Assembly (NCBI RefSeq): GCF_003482105.1
Contig: NZ_QULM01000001.1
Location: forward strand, 1,116,001 to 1,180,000
Source of the DNA: Coprococcus sp. OM04-5BH
GTDB lineage: Bacteria; Bacillota; Clostridia; Lachnospirales; Lachnospiraceae
Reading direction: 5' to 3'
DNA: 64,000 nt
Shown here: piece after piece, positions 16,413-24,298 of the stretch
How positions within the stretch are numbered: position 1 is the stretch's first letter
Layout: each line of letters begins with the position of its first letter
Notes under the pieces: model-generated
The model's database searches: none
What the model saw: only the letters and a program-made list of their open reading frames with translations
What the model was told of the DNA's origin: nothing
Made by a program: the position numbers and the translations under genes

Positions 16413-16818
16413 GCATTTGTGTGGTGTTTGATCATGTAATTATTTATTATAGTCTTCAATTACGGGAGCACTACATAGCAGTGAATATGTGTGTGTTTAT
16501 ATAGTGAGAATTATGCGATCACAAAATTGTAAATGATTAAAAATTGGTTTAAATATGTTAGCCCTCCCCCTTTTGTTGGTGAGTACGATCAGTGCTCCCG
16601 ATGAAGGGGGATTTTTTATGCTCCAAAGTAAAAATTAAAGTAGATCAAAAAAGAAAACAAAAAAGAAAACAAAAAAGAAAGCAAAAAAGGAAAGCAGGGA
16701 TATCGCCATTGCAAGGCTTGAGTAAATCCATATAATTCATATAAACAAGAAATAGGTTTGGTGGTTAGCATATGATCATTATGTGTATAATATAAGCAGA
16801 AATAAAATCAGAGAAAAT
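16413..16818. other. Intergenic spacer with terminator and A-rich tract
   Basis: Beyond the terminator at 16565-16617, an A-rich stretch of AAAAAAGAAA(A/G)C units (about 16640-16700) is the only pattern. No gene is visible. Confidence 0.4.
16565..16617 (+). terminator. Terminator with a two-level hairpin
   Basis: TCCCCCTT (16565-16572) pairs with AAGGGGGA (16604-16611), followed by TTTTTT. Inside, GAGTAC and GTGCTC form a second helix. Confidence 0.75.
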
Positions 16819-17486
16819 GACTTTGAAGCAGGAAATTGAAAATAAAGTCACGGAAAATAGGCATAGAAAGTGACCTGAAAACAGGAAATCAAAAATAAGG
16901 TCAAGAAAAGTCAAAGAAAAAAGTGACTTAAAAATGCAAATCTTGAAAACGGGTCATAAAAACATGCAAAAAATAGTGACCTGAAAACAGGAAATCAAAA
17001 ATAAAGTCAAGAAAAGTCAAAGAAAAAAGTGACTTAAAAATGTAAATCATGAAAACAGGTCATAAAAACATGCAAAAAATAGTGACTTGAAAACAGGAAA
17101 TCAAAAATAAGGTCAAGAAAAGTCAAAGAAAAAAGTGACTTAAAAATGTAAATCATGAAAACAGGTCATAAAAACATGCAAAAAATAGTGACTTGAAAAC
17201 AGGAAATCAAAAATAAGGTCAAGAAAAGTCAAAGAAAAAAGTGACTTAAAAATGCAAATCTTGAAAACAGGTCATAAAAACATGCAAAAAATAGTGACTT
17301 GAAAACAGGAAATCAAAAATAAGGTCAAGAAAAGTCAAAGAAAAAAGTGACTTAAAAATGCAAATCTTGAAAACAGGTCATAAAAACATGCAAAAAATAG
17401 TGACCTGAAAACAGGAAATCAAAAATAAAGTCACTGAAAATAGGCATAGAAAGTGACCTAAAATTGACAAACTAGAAAATAAGTCA
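16819..17486. repeat. 53-bp tandem array B (13 monomers, alternating types)
   Basis: Thirteen monomers start with TGACCT or TGACTT from 16819 to 17454. Each keeps TGACYT-N21-ARGTCA, then 20 bases (19 after the first). Two alternating monomer types make a 106-bp higher-order repeat; one has spacer AAAACAGGAAATC, the other AAAATGCAAATC. The half-sites and spacing equal array A, while the spacers differ. The region is non-coding. Confidence 0.9.
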
Positions 17487-17698
17487 TGGAACCAGCCGCG
17501 GAGATGGCGTGCATAGATTTGAAGTGCTCAGATTTGCAGTGCATAGTAAGGCCCCCTTCACAATGTCCGCCCTTTTTCCTTCACAGCATCCATCTTTTTT
17601 CTAGTGACTTTACCACCAAGTCATGTTACAATCAAAAATAGCATTCTCTACGCCAAGGGCAAATATCACCGGAGAATGATAGATATATGGAGAGGATT
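17487..17698 (+). promoter_or_regulatory. NSS transporter promoter with an isolated TGACTT/AAGTCA operator
   Basis: GTGACT at 17604-17609 and TACAAT at 17627-17632 (17-bp spacer, with an upstream TG) form a promoter. TGACTT (17605-17610) and AAGTCA (17618-17623) overlap the -35 box and spacer. These are the same half-sites as in the nearby array B, here 7 bp apart. Confidence 0.55.
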
Positions 17699-19072
17699 AT
17701 GAGTACACATAAAAATAATAGAAGCACATTCTCAGGTAAGCTGGGATATGTCCTGTCAGCAGCAGGAGCATCGGTAGGTCTGGGAAATATCTGGAGATTT
17801 CCATATCTGGCAGCCAAGTACGGCGGAGGAATATTCCTGTTTGTATATATTCTGCTGGCAGTGACATTTGGATATACAATGATAGTTGCAGAGTCTGCAC
17901 TTGGACGAATGACCAGAAAAAGTCCGGTGGGGGCATTTCAGTCATTTGGCAACAAAAAATGGATGAAATTCGGCGGCTGGATAAATGCCATAATACCAAT
18001 CCTGATAGTGCCTTATTACTCAGTGATCGGTGGTTGGGTTATCAAATATTTGATAGAATATATAAAGGGAAACGGAACAGCATTGGCAGAGGAAGGATAT
18101 TTCTCAGGTTTCATATCAAATGGCGTATCTACAGAGACCTGCTTTATAATATTCTGCCTGTTCACCCTGGCAATCATATATGCAGGAGTTCAGAATGGAA
18201 TAGAAAGAGTGTCAAAGATCATGATGCCGGTGCTTGTAGTGCTGTCTGTCATAGTGGCAGTATATTCAGTTACGAGACCCGGAGCCATGGAGGGCGTCAA
18301 GTATTTCCTTGTGCCAAATGTTAAAAATTTCTCGTGGATGACGGTTGTGGCAGCCATGGGGCAGATGTTCTACTCACTGTCCATTGCCATGGGTATCCTT
18401 ATTACCTTCGGTTCATATATGAAGAAGGACACCGCTATTGAAGACTCCACAAGAAATGTTGAGATATTCGATACTGCCATAGCAATGATGGCGGGACTTA
18501 TGATAATCCCGGCAGTATTTGCATTTTCAGGGGGCAATCCCGATACACTTAAGGCAGGTCCGTCACTTATGTTCATTACCATTCCTAAGGTATTTGCAAA
18601 TATGGGATTTGGTACAGCCATAGGAATACTTTTCTTTGTGCTGGTTTTATTCGCAGCGGTAACAAGCGCGATAGCACTGACAGAAAGTGCAGTTTCAACC
18701 TTCGAGGATGAGCTTGGATGGGGCAGGAAGAAATCCACAGTCATCACAGGTATCATAATGCTGGTGCTTGGAAGTCTGTCATCCCTTGGATATGGACCAC
18801 TGGCATTTGTGAAGATCATAGGTATGCAGTTCCTTGATTTCTTTGACTTCATGACCAACTCAGTAATGATGCCTATTGCAGCTCTTATGACCAGCCTGCT
18901 TGTATCAAAGGTTGTAGGTATTGACCGCATAGAAGAAGAGATCAGACATGGGGAGAGCAAGTTCCGCAGAAAGAAGGTATTTGTGGTTATGATCAGGTAC
19001 CTGTGCCCTGTGTTCGTATTGATAATATTAATTAGCTCCGTAGCAAATGCATTTGGATGGATCTCCATGTAA
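17699..19072 (+). CDS. Sodium-dependent transporter, NSS/SNF family
   Basis: The 457-residue protein has eleven to twelve membrane segments. The first carries the neurotransmitter:sodium symporter signature, SAAGASVGLGNIWRFPYL and then AAKYGGG, which holds the Na+ and substrate sites. Bacterial members usually import amino acids or amines such as tryptophan, tyrosine or tyramine-like compounds with Na+. ATG 17699 is chosen because GGAGAGG lies just ahead; the in-frame ATG at 17687 would include that ribosome site in the coding region. The gene starts the + strand amine block and is followed immediately by a mosaic repeat and a LuxR-type gene. Confidence 0.88.
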   Translation: MSTHKNNRSTFSGKLGYVLSAAGASVGLGNIWRFPYLAAKYGGGIFLFVYILLAVTFGYTMIVAESALGRMTRKSPVGAFQSFGNKKWMKFGGWINAIIPILIVPYYSVIGGWVIKYLIEYIKGNGTALAEEGYFSGFISNGVSTETCFIIFCLFTLAIIYAGVQNGIERVSKIMMPVLVVLSVIVAVYSVTRPGAMEGVKYFLVPNVKNFSWMTVVAAMGQMFYSLSIAMGILITFGSYMKKDTAIEDSTRNVEIFDTAIAMMAGLMIIPAVFAFSGGNPDTLKAGPSLMFITIPKVFANMGFGTAIGILFFVLVLFAAVTSAIALTESAVSTFEDELGWGRKKSTVITGIIMLVLGSLSSLGYGPLAFVKIIGMQFLDFFDFMTNSVMMPIAALMTSLLVSKVVGIDRIEEEIRHGESKFRRKKVFVVMIRYLCPVFVLIILISSVANAFGWISM

Positions 19073-19175
19073 ATGTCCGGAGAAAACTTGGCACGCCGCC
19101 GAGTGTAAAAGAGTTGGCACTACATTACGAGGTGGCGATACCGAACAGGCAAATTTTAAGAGGCTGATGTTCAAA
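19073..19175 (+). repeat. Nested-hairpin repeat family, mosaic copy (upstream of LuxR gene)
   Basis: The spacer starts right after the transporter stop codon. It contains GCCGCCGAGTGTAAAAGAG and later AGGCAAATTTTAAG followed by GGCTGATGTTCAA, both shared with the copies at 20603-20842 and 5292-5366. TTGGCAC occurs twice. The outer left arm is not recognisable, so this copy is rearranged or decayed. It ends 15-20 bases before the LuxR start. Confidence 0.55.
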
Positions 19176-19190
19176 GGGGAGAGATACAGC

Positions 19191-19940
19191 ATGAAAAATC
19201 TTGAGACAAATGACTGGCTCATGTTAAACAGCATAATTTACAAGATATACACTGTTGAGGACGTGGATGATATGAGGAAGCAACTTCTGGAACAGCTTAA
19301 AATGCTTCTGGATTTCGACAGTGCGGACTTTTATATGGCGGCAGCAGGTGGAGACAATCACCTGACCAGACCAGTGTATTTTAATTGCGAGGATGATCAC
19401 TCTGACATATATGACGAGCTTGATTACAGTAGAGGCATACTATACAGTGGCAAGACCCTGGTATACCGGGAGACAGATATAATCTCTGATGACGCAAGGG
19501 TGGAGACCGAGTATTATAAGAAGGTATACAAGCCAAATAACTGGCATTATTCTCTTCAGATGGTACTTGCCATGAAGAAAAAATTCGTAGGAGTTGTGAC
19601 CTTCTACAGAACCATAGGAAAAGAAAATTTCGAGTATGAGGATATTTTTATGCTGGATCAGCTTAAGGAGCATTTGTCATACAGGCTTTATAAGGAGCTT
19701 GAGAAGACTGACAATGCAGGAGACAAGATGACCATAGCAGAAGTGGTGGAGAAATATGATCTGACCAGACGAGAGCACACCATATTAAGGCTTCTTCTTG
19801 GTGGAAAGACCAACGCCGATATCTGCGACGAGCTTACCATAACAGATAACACTTTGAAGAAGCATATACTCAATATCTATAGAAAGCTTGGTATAAATAA
19901 CAGGGTTCAGATGTTCAAACTTATTAAAGAAAAAGAGTAG
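19191..19940 (+). CDS. LuxR-family regulator with GAF-like sensor domain
   Basis: The 249-residue protein ends in a LuxR/NarL-type helix-turn-helix: DLTRREHTILRLLLGGKTNA, then ICDELTITDNTLKKHILNIY and RKLGINNR. The N-terminal 170 residues resemble a GAF-type sensor fold in length and strand pattern (MLLDFDSADFYM near the start, FVGVVTFYR near the end), but this is inference. ATG 19191 follows GGGGAGAG. A longer frame back to 19047 would run into the repeat and overlap the transporter gene. It probably senses a small molecule and regulates the transporter or amine genes around it. A terminator follows at 20113-20146. Confidence 0.8.
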   Translation: MKNLETNDWLMLNSIIYKIYTVEDVDDMRKQLLEQLKMLLDFDSADFYMAAAGGDNHLTRPVYFNCEDDHSDIYDELDYSRGILYSGKTLVYRETDIISDDARVETEYYKKVYKPNNWHYSLQMVLAMKKKFVGVVTFYRTIGKENFEYEDIFMLDQLKEHLSYRLYKELEKTDNAGDKMTIAEVVEKYDLTRREHTILRLLLGGKTNADICDELTITDNTLKKHILNIYRKLGINNRVQMFKLIKEKE

Positions 19941-20049
19941 CAAATGCGGACAAATTCAAGTACATATGCAAATTGCAAGGATGAGCCATGTCGGATCATT
20001 ATTGATAAAGATACTTAAAAAGTAGTATAAAAATGGTAAAAAATCTGCA

Positions 20050-20146
20050 TTGATAATAACAGTGAATGGAATTATTATTCATATAACAATTTAATTAATG
20101 AAAAAAACAAGCAACGGAGCTGTCGGATAGATAGCTCCGTTTTGTT
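20050..20146 (+). terminator. Terminator after LuxR gene, with a promoter-like site before it
   Basis: AACGGAGCT (20113-20121) pairs with AGCTCCGTT (20133-20141), followed by TTGTT. TTGATA at 20050-20055 and TATTAT at 20073-20078, 17 bp apart, resemble a promoter firing into this hairpin. It may be a leader attenuator for the P-II gene or a short RNA; the terminator itself is the firm part. Confidence 0.65.
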
Positions 20147-20218
20147 ATGGTAAGGCGTGTTTTATCGCTGGCATGGTAACGAAGACAAAGAATAATCCGA
20201 AGGAAAGGAAGATGCAGT

Positions 20219-20572
20219 ATGAAGGAAATAATCATGATAATCAGACCGGAGAAGCTTGAAGCCATGAAGAAGATATTAGATGAGATTAACTGTGGTGGTA
20301 TGACACTTTCAACAGTAATGGGCTGTGGTACTCAGAAGGGTGCAACAGAGGATAAGGGTGTCAATGAGATAAAGGGTCTGAAGACAACCATTAATCTTCT
20401 CCCTAAGATAAGAGTTGAGGTGGTTGTAAATGATAAGGATGTTGAACCTATCATCATGAAAACCAGAGAAGCCTGTGCCACAGACCATGTAGGTGATGGT
20501 AAGATATTTGTCAGAAATATTGAAGAGGCTGTGAGAATACGAACAGGTGAGAGAGGACTCAAGGCATTATAG
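20219..20572 (+). CDS. P-II family nitrogen regulatory protein
   Basis: The 117-residue protein has the P-II fold: the KEIIMIIRPEKLEAMKKIL start and the C-terminal GDGKIFVRNIEEAVRIRTGERG motif for ATP/2-oxoglutarate binding. The T-loop region (about residues 37-55, GTQKGATEDKGVNEIKGLKT) has no tyrosine. The uridylylation control of GlnB/GlnK therefore cannot apply, and it belongs to a divergent branch. It would sense energy and nitrogen state and bind a partner, possibly one of the neighbouring transporters or enzymes. AAGGAAAGGAAG precedes the start. No amtB or glutamine synthetase gene is adjacent, which is unusual. The amine block that follows may release ammonium. Confidence 0.85.
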   Translation: MKEIIMIIRPEKLEAMKKILDEINCGGMTLSTVMGCGTQKGATEDKGVNEIKGLKTTINLLPKIRVEVVVNDKDVEPIIMKTREACATDHVGDGKIFVRNIEEAVRIRTGERGLKAL

Positions 20573-20602
20573 ATTAATGTTAAGATGTTTGTTCAATGGT
20601 CG

Positions 20603-20842
20603 TGTCAAGTTTTGTATAAAACTTGACATGTAGCGTCAGTCCTTTGATGAGAGGAGGTACCCATGCATCGTAGATGCATATAAAATGGTACCGACGATAT
20701 GCCGCCGAGAGATTGTGCCCATGCGTTGAAAACGCATATTTGAATGGCACAATCGACTTGCCGCCGAGTGTAAACGAGGGGGCGTTACCCATAATGGGAG
20801 GGGGCAATACCTATGAAGGCAAATTTTAATTGCTGATGTTCA
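20603..20842 (+). repeat. Nested-hairpin repeats inserted within one another (upstream of potA)
   Basis: TGTCAAGTTTT/AAAACTTGACA forms the first hairpin (20603-20628). An AGCGTCAGTCCTTTG left half is then separated from its right half, GAAGGCAAATTTTAAT and CTGATGTTCAA (about 20816-20842), by about 165 bases. That insert holds two complete nested stems. One has outer GGTACC arms (20656-20661 and 20687-20692), inner ATGCATC/GATGCAT and loop GTA. The other has outer GATTGTGCC/GGCACAATC (20711-20719 and 20746-20754), inner ATGCGTT-GAA-AACGCAT. GCCGCCGAG-type linkers separate them. The block ends 18 bases before potA. Confidence 0.8.
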
Positions 20843-20860
20843 ATGATGAGAGGTGATCCT

Positions 20861-21967
20861 ATGGAATATATAGTTGAACTTGACGGAGTTAATAAGGTAT
20901 ATGGCAAGAATCACGTCGTCAAGGATTTGGATTTAAAAGTTAAAGAGGGTGAATTCCTCACCCTGTTAGGCTCCTCCGGTTGCGGAAAGACAACAACTCT
21001 GAGGATGATAGCAGGATTTGAAGAGCCTACCACCGGAACCATAAAGGTGGAGGGGGAAGCCATAGAAGAGAAGGAACCATTTGAGAGAAATGTAAATACA
21101 GTATTTCAGACCTATGCGTTATTTCCCCATATGACTATAGCCGACAACATAGCATACGGCTTGAAAATTAAGAAGGTGCCAAAGGCGGAGATAAAGACCA
21201 GGGTTAAGGAAATGATAGATCTGGTACAGCTGTCAGGCTTTGAGAAGAGATATCCTTCACAGCTTTCCGGTGGACAGAAACAGAGAGTTGCCATAGCCAG
21301 GGCACTTATTAATAAACCAAGGGTACTGCTTCTCGATGAACCGCTGGGAGCACTTGATCTTAAGCTCAGAAAGCAAATGCAGCTTGAGCTTAAGCGATTA
21401 CAGAGAAAGCTTAATATTACATTTATATATGTAACACACGATCAGGAGGAAGCCCTTACAATGAGCGACAGGATCGCCATCATGCATGACGGTATCCTGG
21501 ATCAGCTTGGAACTCCGTCGGAGATATATGAGGCACCTAAGACGAAATTTGTTGCCACATTTATCGGCGAGACGAACATATTTGACGGAACCGTGGGATT
21601 CATAAATGGTGATGAGGTTCAGGTCACAGTTGAAAATGGCTTTATTACCGGCAAGGGTGATGACTTTAAATTCGGAGAGTATATCACAGTGTCTGTAAGA
21701 CCTGAGAAGATGAAGTATTCCGAGACACCGGTGGAGGGCTTTGGTATCAAGGTTGTGGTTAAGGATTACATATATGTGGGTTCTGTTATCAAATGTATAG
21801 TAGTACTACCAAATGGTAATGAGCTTAAGATAGAGAGGTTGGCAGGTGAGAGTCTTCCGGAGATCGGAAGTGCCATATATCCATATTGGAACAAAGAGGA
21901 CGCGGTTCTTATCCACAGCAGGGAGAACAGTATATTCGAGGCACTGGATAATGTAGTGCTTGCGTAG
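20861..21967 (+). CDS. potA: Spermidine/putrescine ABC transporter, ATP-binding subunit
   Basis: The 368-residue ATPase powers polyamine uptake. Walker A GSSGCGKTT is at residues 37-45, the signature LSGGQKQ starts at 135, and LLLDEPLGALD is Walker B. About 100 C-terminal residues form the TOBE regulatory domain, which separates PotA from shorter ABC ATPases. ATG 20861 follows AGAGGTGAT. An in-frame ATG 18 bases upstream is at the end of the repeat and less likely. It is the first gene of potABCD, with permeases and a binding protein on the same strand. Specificity for spermidine or putrescine, or for another amine, is inferred from family and order only. Confidence 0.92.
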   Translation: MEYIVELDGVNKVYGKNHVVKDLDLKVKEGEFLTLLGSSGCGKTTTLRMIAGFEEPTTGTIKVEGEAIEEKEPFERNVNTVFQTYALFPHMTIADNIAYGLKIKKVPKAEIKTRVKEMIDLVQLSGFEKRYPSQLSGGQKQRVAIARALINKPRVLLLDEPLGALDLKLRKQMQLELKRLQRKLNITFIYVTHDQEEALTMSDRIAIMHDGILDQLGTPSEIYEAPKTKFVATFIGETNIFDGTVGFINGDEVQVTVENGFITGKGDDFKFGEYITVSVRPEKMKYSETPVEGFGIKVVVKDYIYVGSVIKCIVVLPNGNELKIERLAGESLPEIGSAIYPYWNKEDAVLIHSRENSIFEALDNVVLA

Positions 21968-22077
21968 TGGGCTGGAAGCGTCAAATGACACATGAAAAAA
22001 TGTCGCAGACATTATTACAAGTAATGGAGCACGCTATCACTTTGTGAGCCGTGCCAGTAATCAAAGAAGGTGAACAA

Positions 22078-22974
22078 ATGGAACTGGGTGAAAGAAATGA
22101 AAAGCTTATCAAAAAACATAAATGGCGTTCCAATAATCTTCCGGCTATTGCCACTGTAGGCCCCGTGGCGTTGCTGTTGGTATTGCTTGTGGCTGTTCCA
22201 CTTATATATGTGGCGGTTATGAGCTTCTGCACCACAGATCAGTATTATAATGTGGTATTCAGCTTCAGCCTGGATAATTACAAAAATCTCATGAGTGCGG
22301 ATTATATGAAGATATACATACAGTCGATAGTTATAGCACTCCTTACAACCATCATTTGCATACTTGTAGGTTATCCGTTTTCTTATCTTATTGCAAGAAC
22401 AAAGAGCAGATGGAAACAGCTTATGTATATGCTGGTTATCATTCCATTCTGGACAAATTCACTTATAAGGATATATGGCTGGAGAACATTCCTCGGAACA
22501 AAGGGATGGCTCAATACCATATTGCAGACCATCGGCATAACCGGCGGTCCCGTAGATTTCCTGTACAAACAGGGGACAACAGTGTTCGGTATGGTTTACT
22601 GTCTGATCCCATTTATGATATTGCCGCTTTATACATCCATAGAGAAGCTGGATGGCAGCCTGCTAGAGGCAGCAGCAGATCTTGGAGCAAAGCCCTTTAA
22701 GAGATTCCTTACAGTTGTGCTTCCCCTTACCTCCGGTGGTATATTCTCTGGATGTATCATGGTATTTATCCCATGTCTCGGATATTTCTTCGTGTCAAAT
22801 ATCCTTGGCGGAGGAAATTCAGATGTTATCGGAAATCTCATAGAGAGACAGTTTAAGAGTGGAAATAACTGGCCCCTTGGTGCGGCACTGTCCATCATAT
22901 TGATAGTCATAACGCTGCTGCTTGTTAAGCTGTATCAGAAGATAGGCGGCGATATGGATGAACTGGGAGTATGA
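22078..22974 (+). CDS. potB: Polyamine ABC transporter permease PotB
   Basis: The 298-residue permease has six membrane segments and the cytoplasmic EAA loop LLEAAADLGAKPFKRFLTVV, which docks to PotA. The start is ATG 22078 behind AGAAGGTGA. An in-frame ATG at 22051 lacks a ribosome site. The 110-base gap after potA can form several small hairpins, including GCACG/CGTGC with an inner CAC/GTG. The stop codon at 22972-22974 directly adjoins the first 82-bp repeat unit of the following spacer, so the repeat may have inserted right at the gene end. Confidence 0.92.
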   Translation: MELGERNEKLIKKHKWRSNNLPAIATVGPVALLLVLLVAVPLIYVAVMSFCTTDQYYNVVFSFSLDNYKNLMSADYMKIYIQSIVIALLTTIICILVGYPFSYLIARTKSRWKQLMYMLVIIPFWTNSLIRIYGWRTFLGTKGWLNTILQTIGITGGPVDFLYKQGTTVFGMVYCLIPFMILPLYTSIEKLDGSLLEAAADLGAKPFKRFLTVVLPLTSGGIFSGCIMVFIPCLGYFFVSNILGGGNSDVIGNLIERQFKSGNNWPLGAALSIILIVITLLLVKLYQKIGGDMDELGV

Positions 22975-23349
22975 GGAAGCCCCCATGCATCGAAGATGCA
23001 TATTGGAATGGGGCTGACGAAATGCCGCCGAACGAAGGTGAGGGGGCGATACAAGAGGAAGCCCCCATGCATCGAAGATGCATATTGGAATGGGGCTGAC
23101 GAAATGCCGCCGAACGAAGGTGAGGGGGCGATACAAGAGGAAGCCCCCATGCATCGAAGATGCATATTGGAATGGGGCTGACGAAATGCCGCCGAGAGAT
23201 TGTGCCCATGCGTTGAAAACGCATATTGTAATGGCACAATCGACTTGCCGCCGAGTGTAAACGAGGGGGCGTTACCCATAAGGTGAGGGGGCGATACAAG
23301 AGGAAGCCCCCATGCATCGAAGATGCATATTGGAATGGGGCTGACGTTC
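22973..23349 (+). repeat. Tandem 82-bp nested-hairpin units between potB and potC
   Basis: The 82-bp unit starts at 22973, 23055 and 23137. A last partial copy starts at 23300. Each has outer AGCCCC/GGGGCT arms, inner ATGCATC-GAA-GATGCAT and linker ATTGGAAT, then GACGAAATGCCGCCGAACG and a GGGGGCGATACAA tail. GCCGCC and GGGGGC can also pair. Within the third unit, at about 23196-23290, lies a copy of the GATTGTGCC/GGCACAATC stem also seen before potA. The last copy ends CTGACGTTCAA, the family's terminal sequence, 21 bases before potC. Confidence 0.9.
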
Positions 23350-23369
23350 AACAGTAAGGGAGTGAATAT

Positions 23370-24173
23370 ATGAGCAGAAAATCAAAAATTATCGGAAGAA
23401 AAATTGTAAATACCATATTCATGATACTGGTGTATATATTCCTGTTTATGCCGATAGTAGTGGTGATCGTCAATTCCTTTAATGCCACCACCAGAAAGCC
23501 ATATTTAACCTGGCAGGGATTTTCACTGGACTGGTATGTGAGATTATTTGAAAATAACGCACTGCTTACATCCTTCGGCAATACAATGATAATCGCCGTT
23601 GTAAGTACAGTGCTTGCCACAGCCATAGGAACTCTTGGAGCTGTGGGCATGTACAGATACAAATTTAAAGGAAAAGGAATTATAAATGCTCTTTTGTATA
23701 TACCGGTAGTAATTCCTGAGATTGTACTTGGAATTTCACTTCTTACGGTATTTGCCAAGGCAAATGTTCCAAGAGGAATGCTGACACTGATACTTGCCCA
23801 TGTAACCTTCTGTGTTCCATATGTAATATTCAATGTCCGTGCCAGGTTATCGGGATATGATAATTCGGTAGAGGAGGCCAGCATGGATCTGGGTGCCAAC
23901 AGGATACAGACATTTTTCAGGGTAACACTTCCTATCCTGGCTCCGGGAATAGGTGGTGGTGCACTTCTGGCATTTACCCTTTCCATAGATGATGTTATCG
24001 TCAGCTACTTTGTAAATGGTCAGACAAAGACATATCCACTTAAGGTCATGGAGAGCATTAAGAGTGGTGTTTCTCCTGATGTAAATGCTCTTTCGGCACT
24101 GATACTGGTTGGTACGATTGTTCTGGTTGTCCTAACCCAGAGCAATCTGTTCAATAGAAAAAGAAAAAACTAA
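23370..24173 (+). CDS. potC: Polyamine ABC transporter permease PotC
   Basis: The 267-residue permease has six membrane segments and the EAA loop VEEASMDLGANRIQTFFRVT and then LPIL for contact with PotA. It pairs with PotB to form the channel. The start codon follows AAGGGAG. Like its partner genes, it is preceded by nested-hairpin repeats rather than a short operon spacer. This suggests that these repeats are transcribed within the polycistronic mRNA. Confidence 0.92.
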   Translation: MSRKSKIIGRKIVNTIFMILVYIFLFMPIVVVIVNSFNATTRKPYLTWQGFSLDWYVRLFENNALLTSFGNTMIIAVVSTVLATAIGTLGAVGMYRYKFKGKGIINALLYIPVVIPEIVLGISLLTVFAKANVPRGMLTLILAHVTFCVPYVIFNVRARLSGYDNSVEEASMDLGANRIQTFFRVTLPILAPGIGGGALLAFTLSIDDVIVSYFVNGQTKTYPLKVMESIKSGVSPDVNALSALILVGTIVLVVLTQSNLFNRKRKN

Positions 24174-24298
24174 TCATGTAATACCGGCTTATTCTGAATG
24201 GTACTCAGATGGTTAAATCGAAGATGTCAGGTGACATATGAAGAATAACAGGGCGCCAGTATTTTATGGGCCGGGCCAATATTAAAGGAGGTAGTAGT

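Noticed and set aside
16819..17486. CRISPR array or phage attachment repeats
   Set aside because: Same reason: no unique spacers, no integrase, and higher-order 106-bp order.
19047..19190. N-terminal extension of the LuxR gene
   Set aside because: It would overlap the transporter gene and translate the intergenic repeat; the internal ATG has its own ribosome site.
22996..23317. Small open frames on both strands inside the potB-potC spacer (60-138 residues)
   Set aside because: They read through the 82-bp repeats, giving repeated Arg/Pro-rich peptides that arise from the palindromic DNA.
23348..23986. 212-residue antisense open frame over potC
   Set aside because: It is the shadow of a permease gene with strong codon bias; no ribosome site, and potC is certain.
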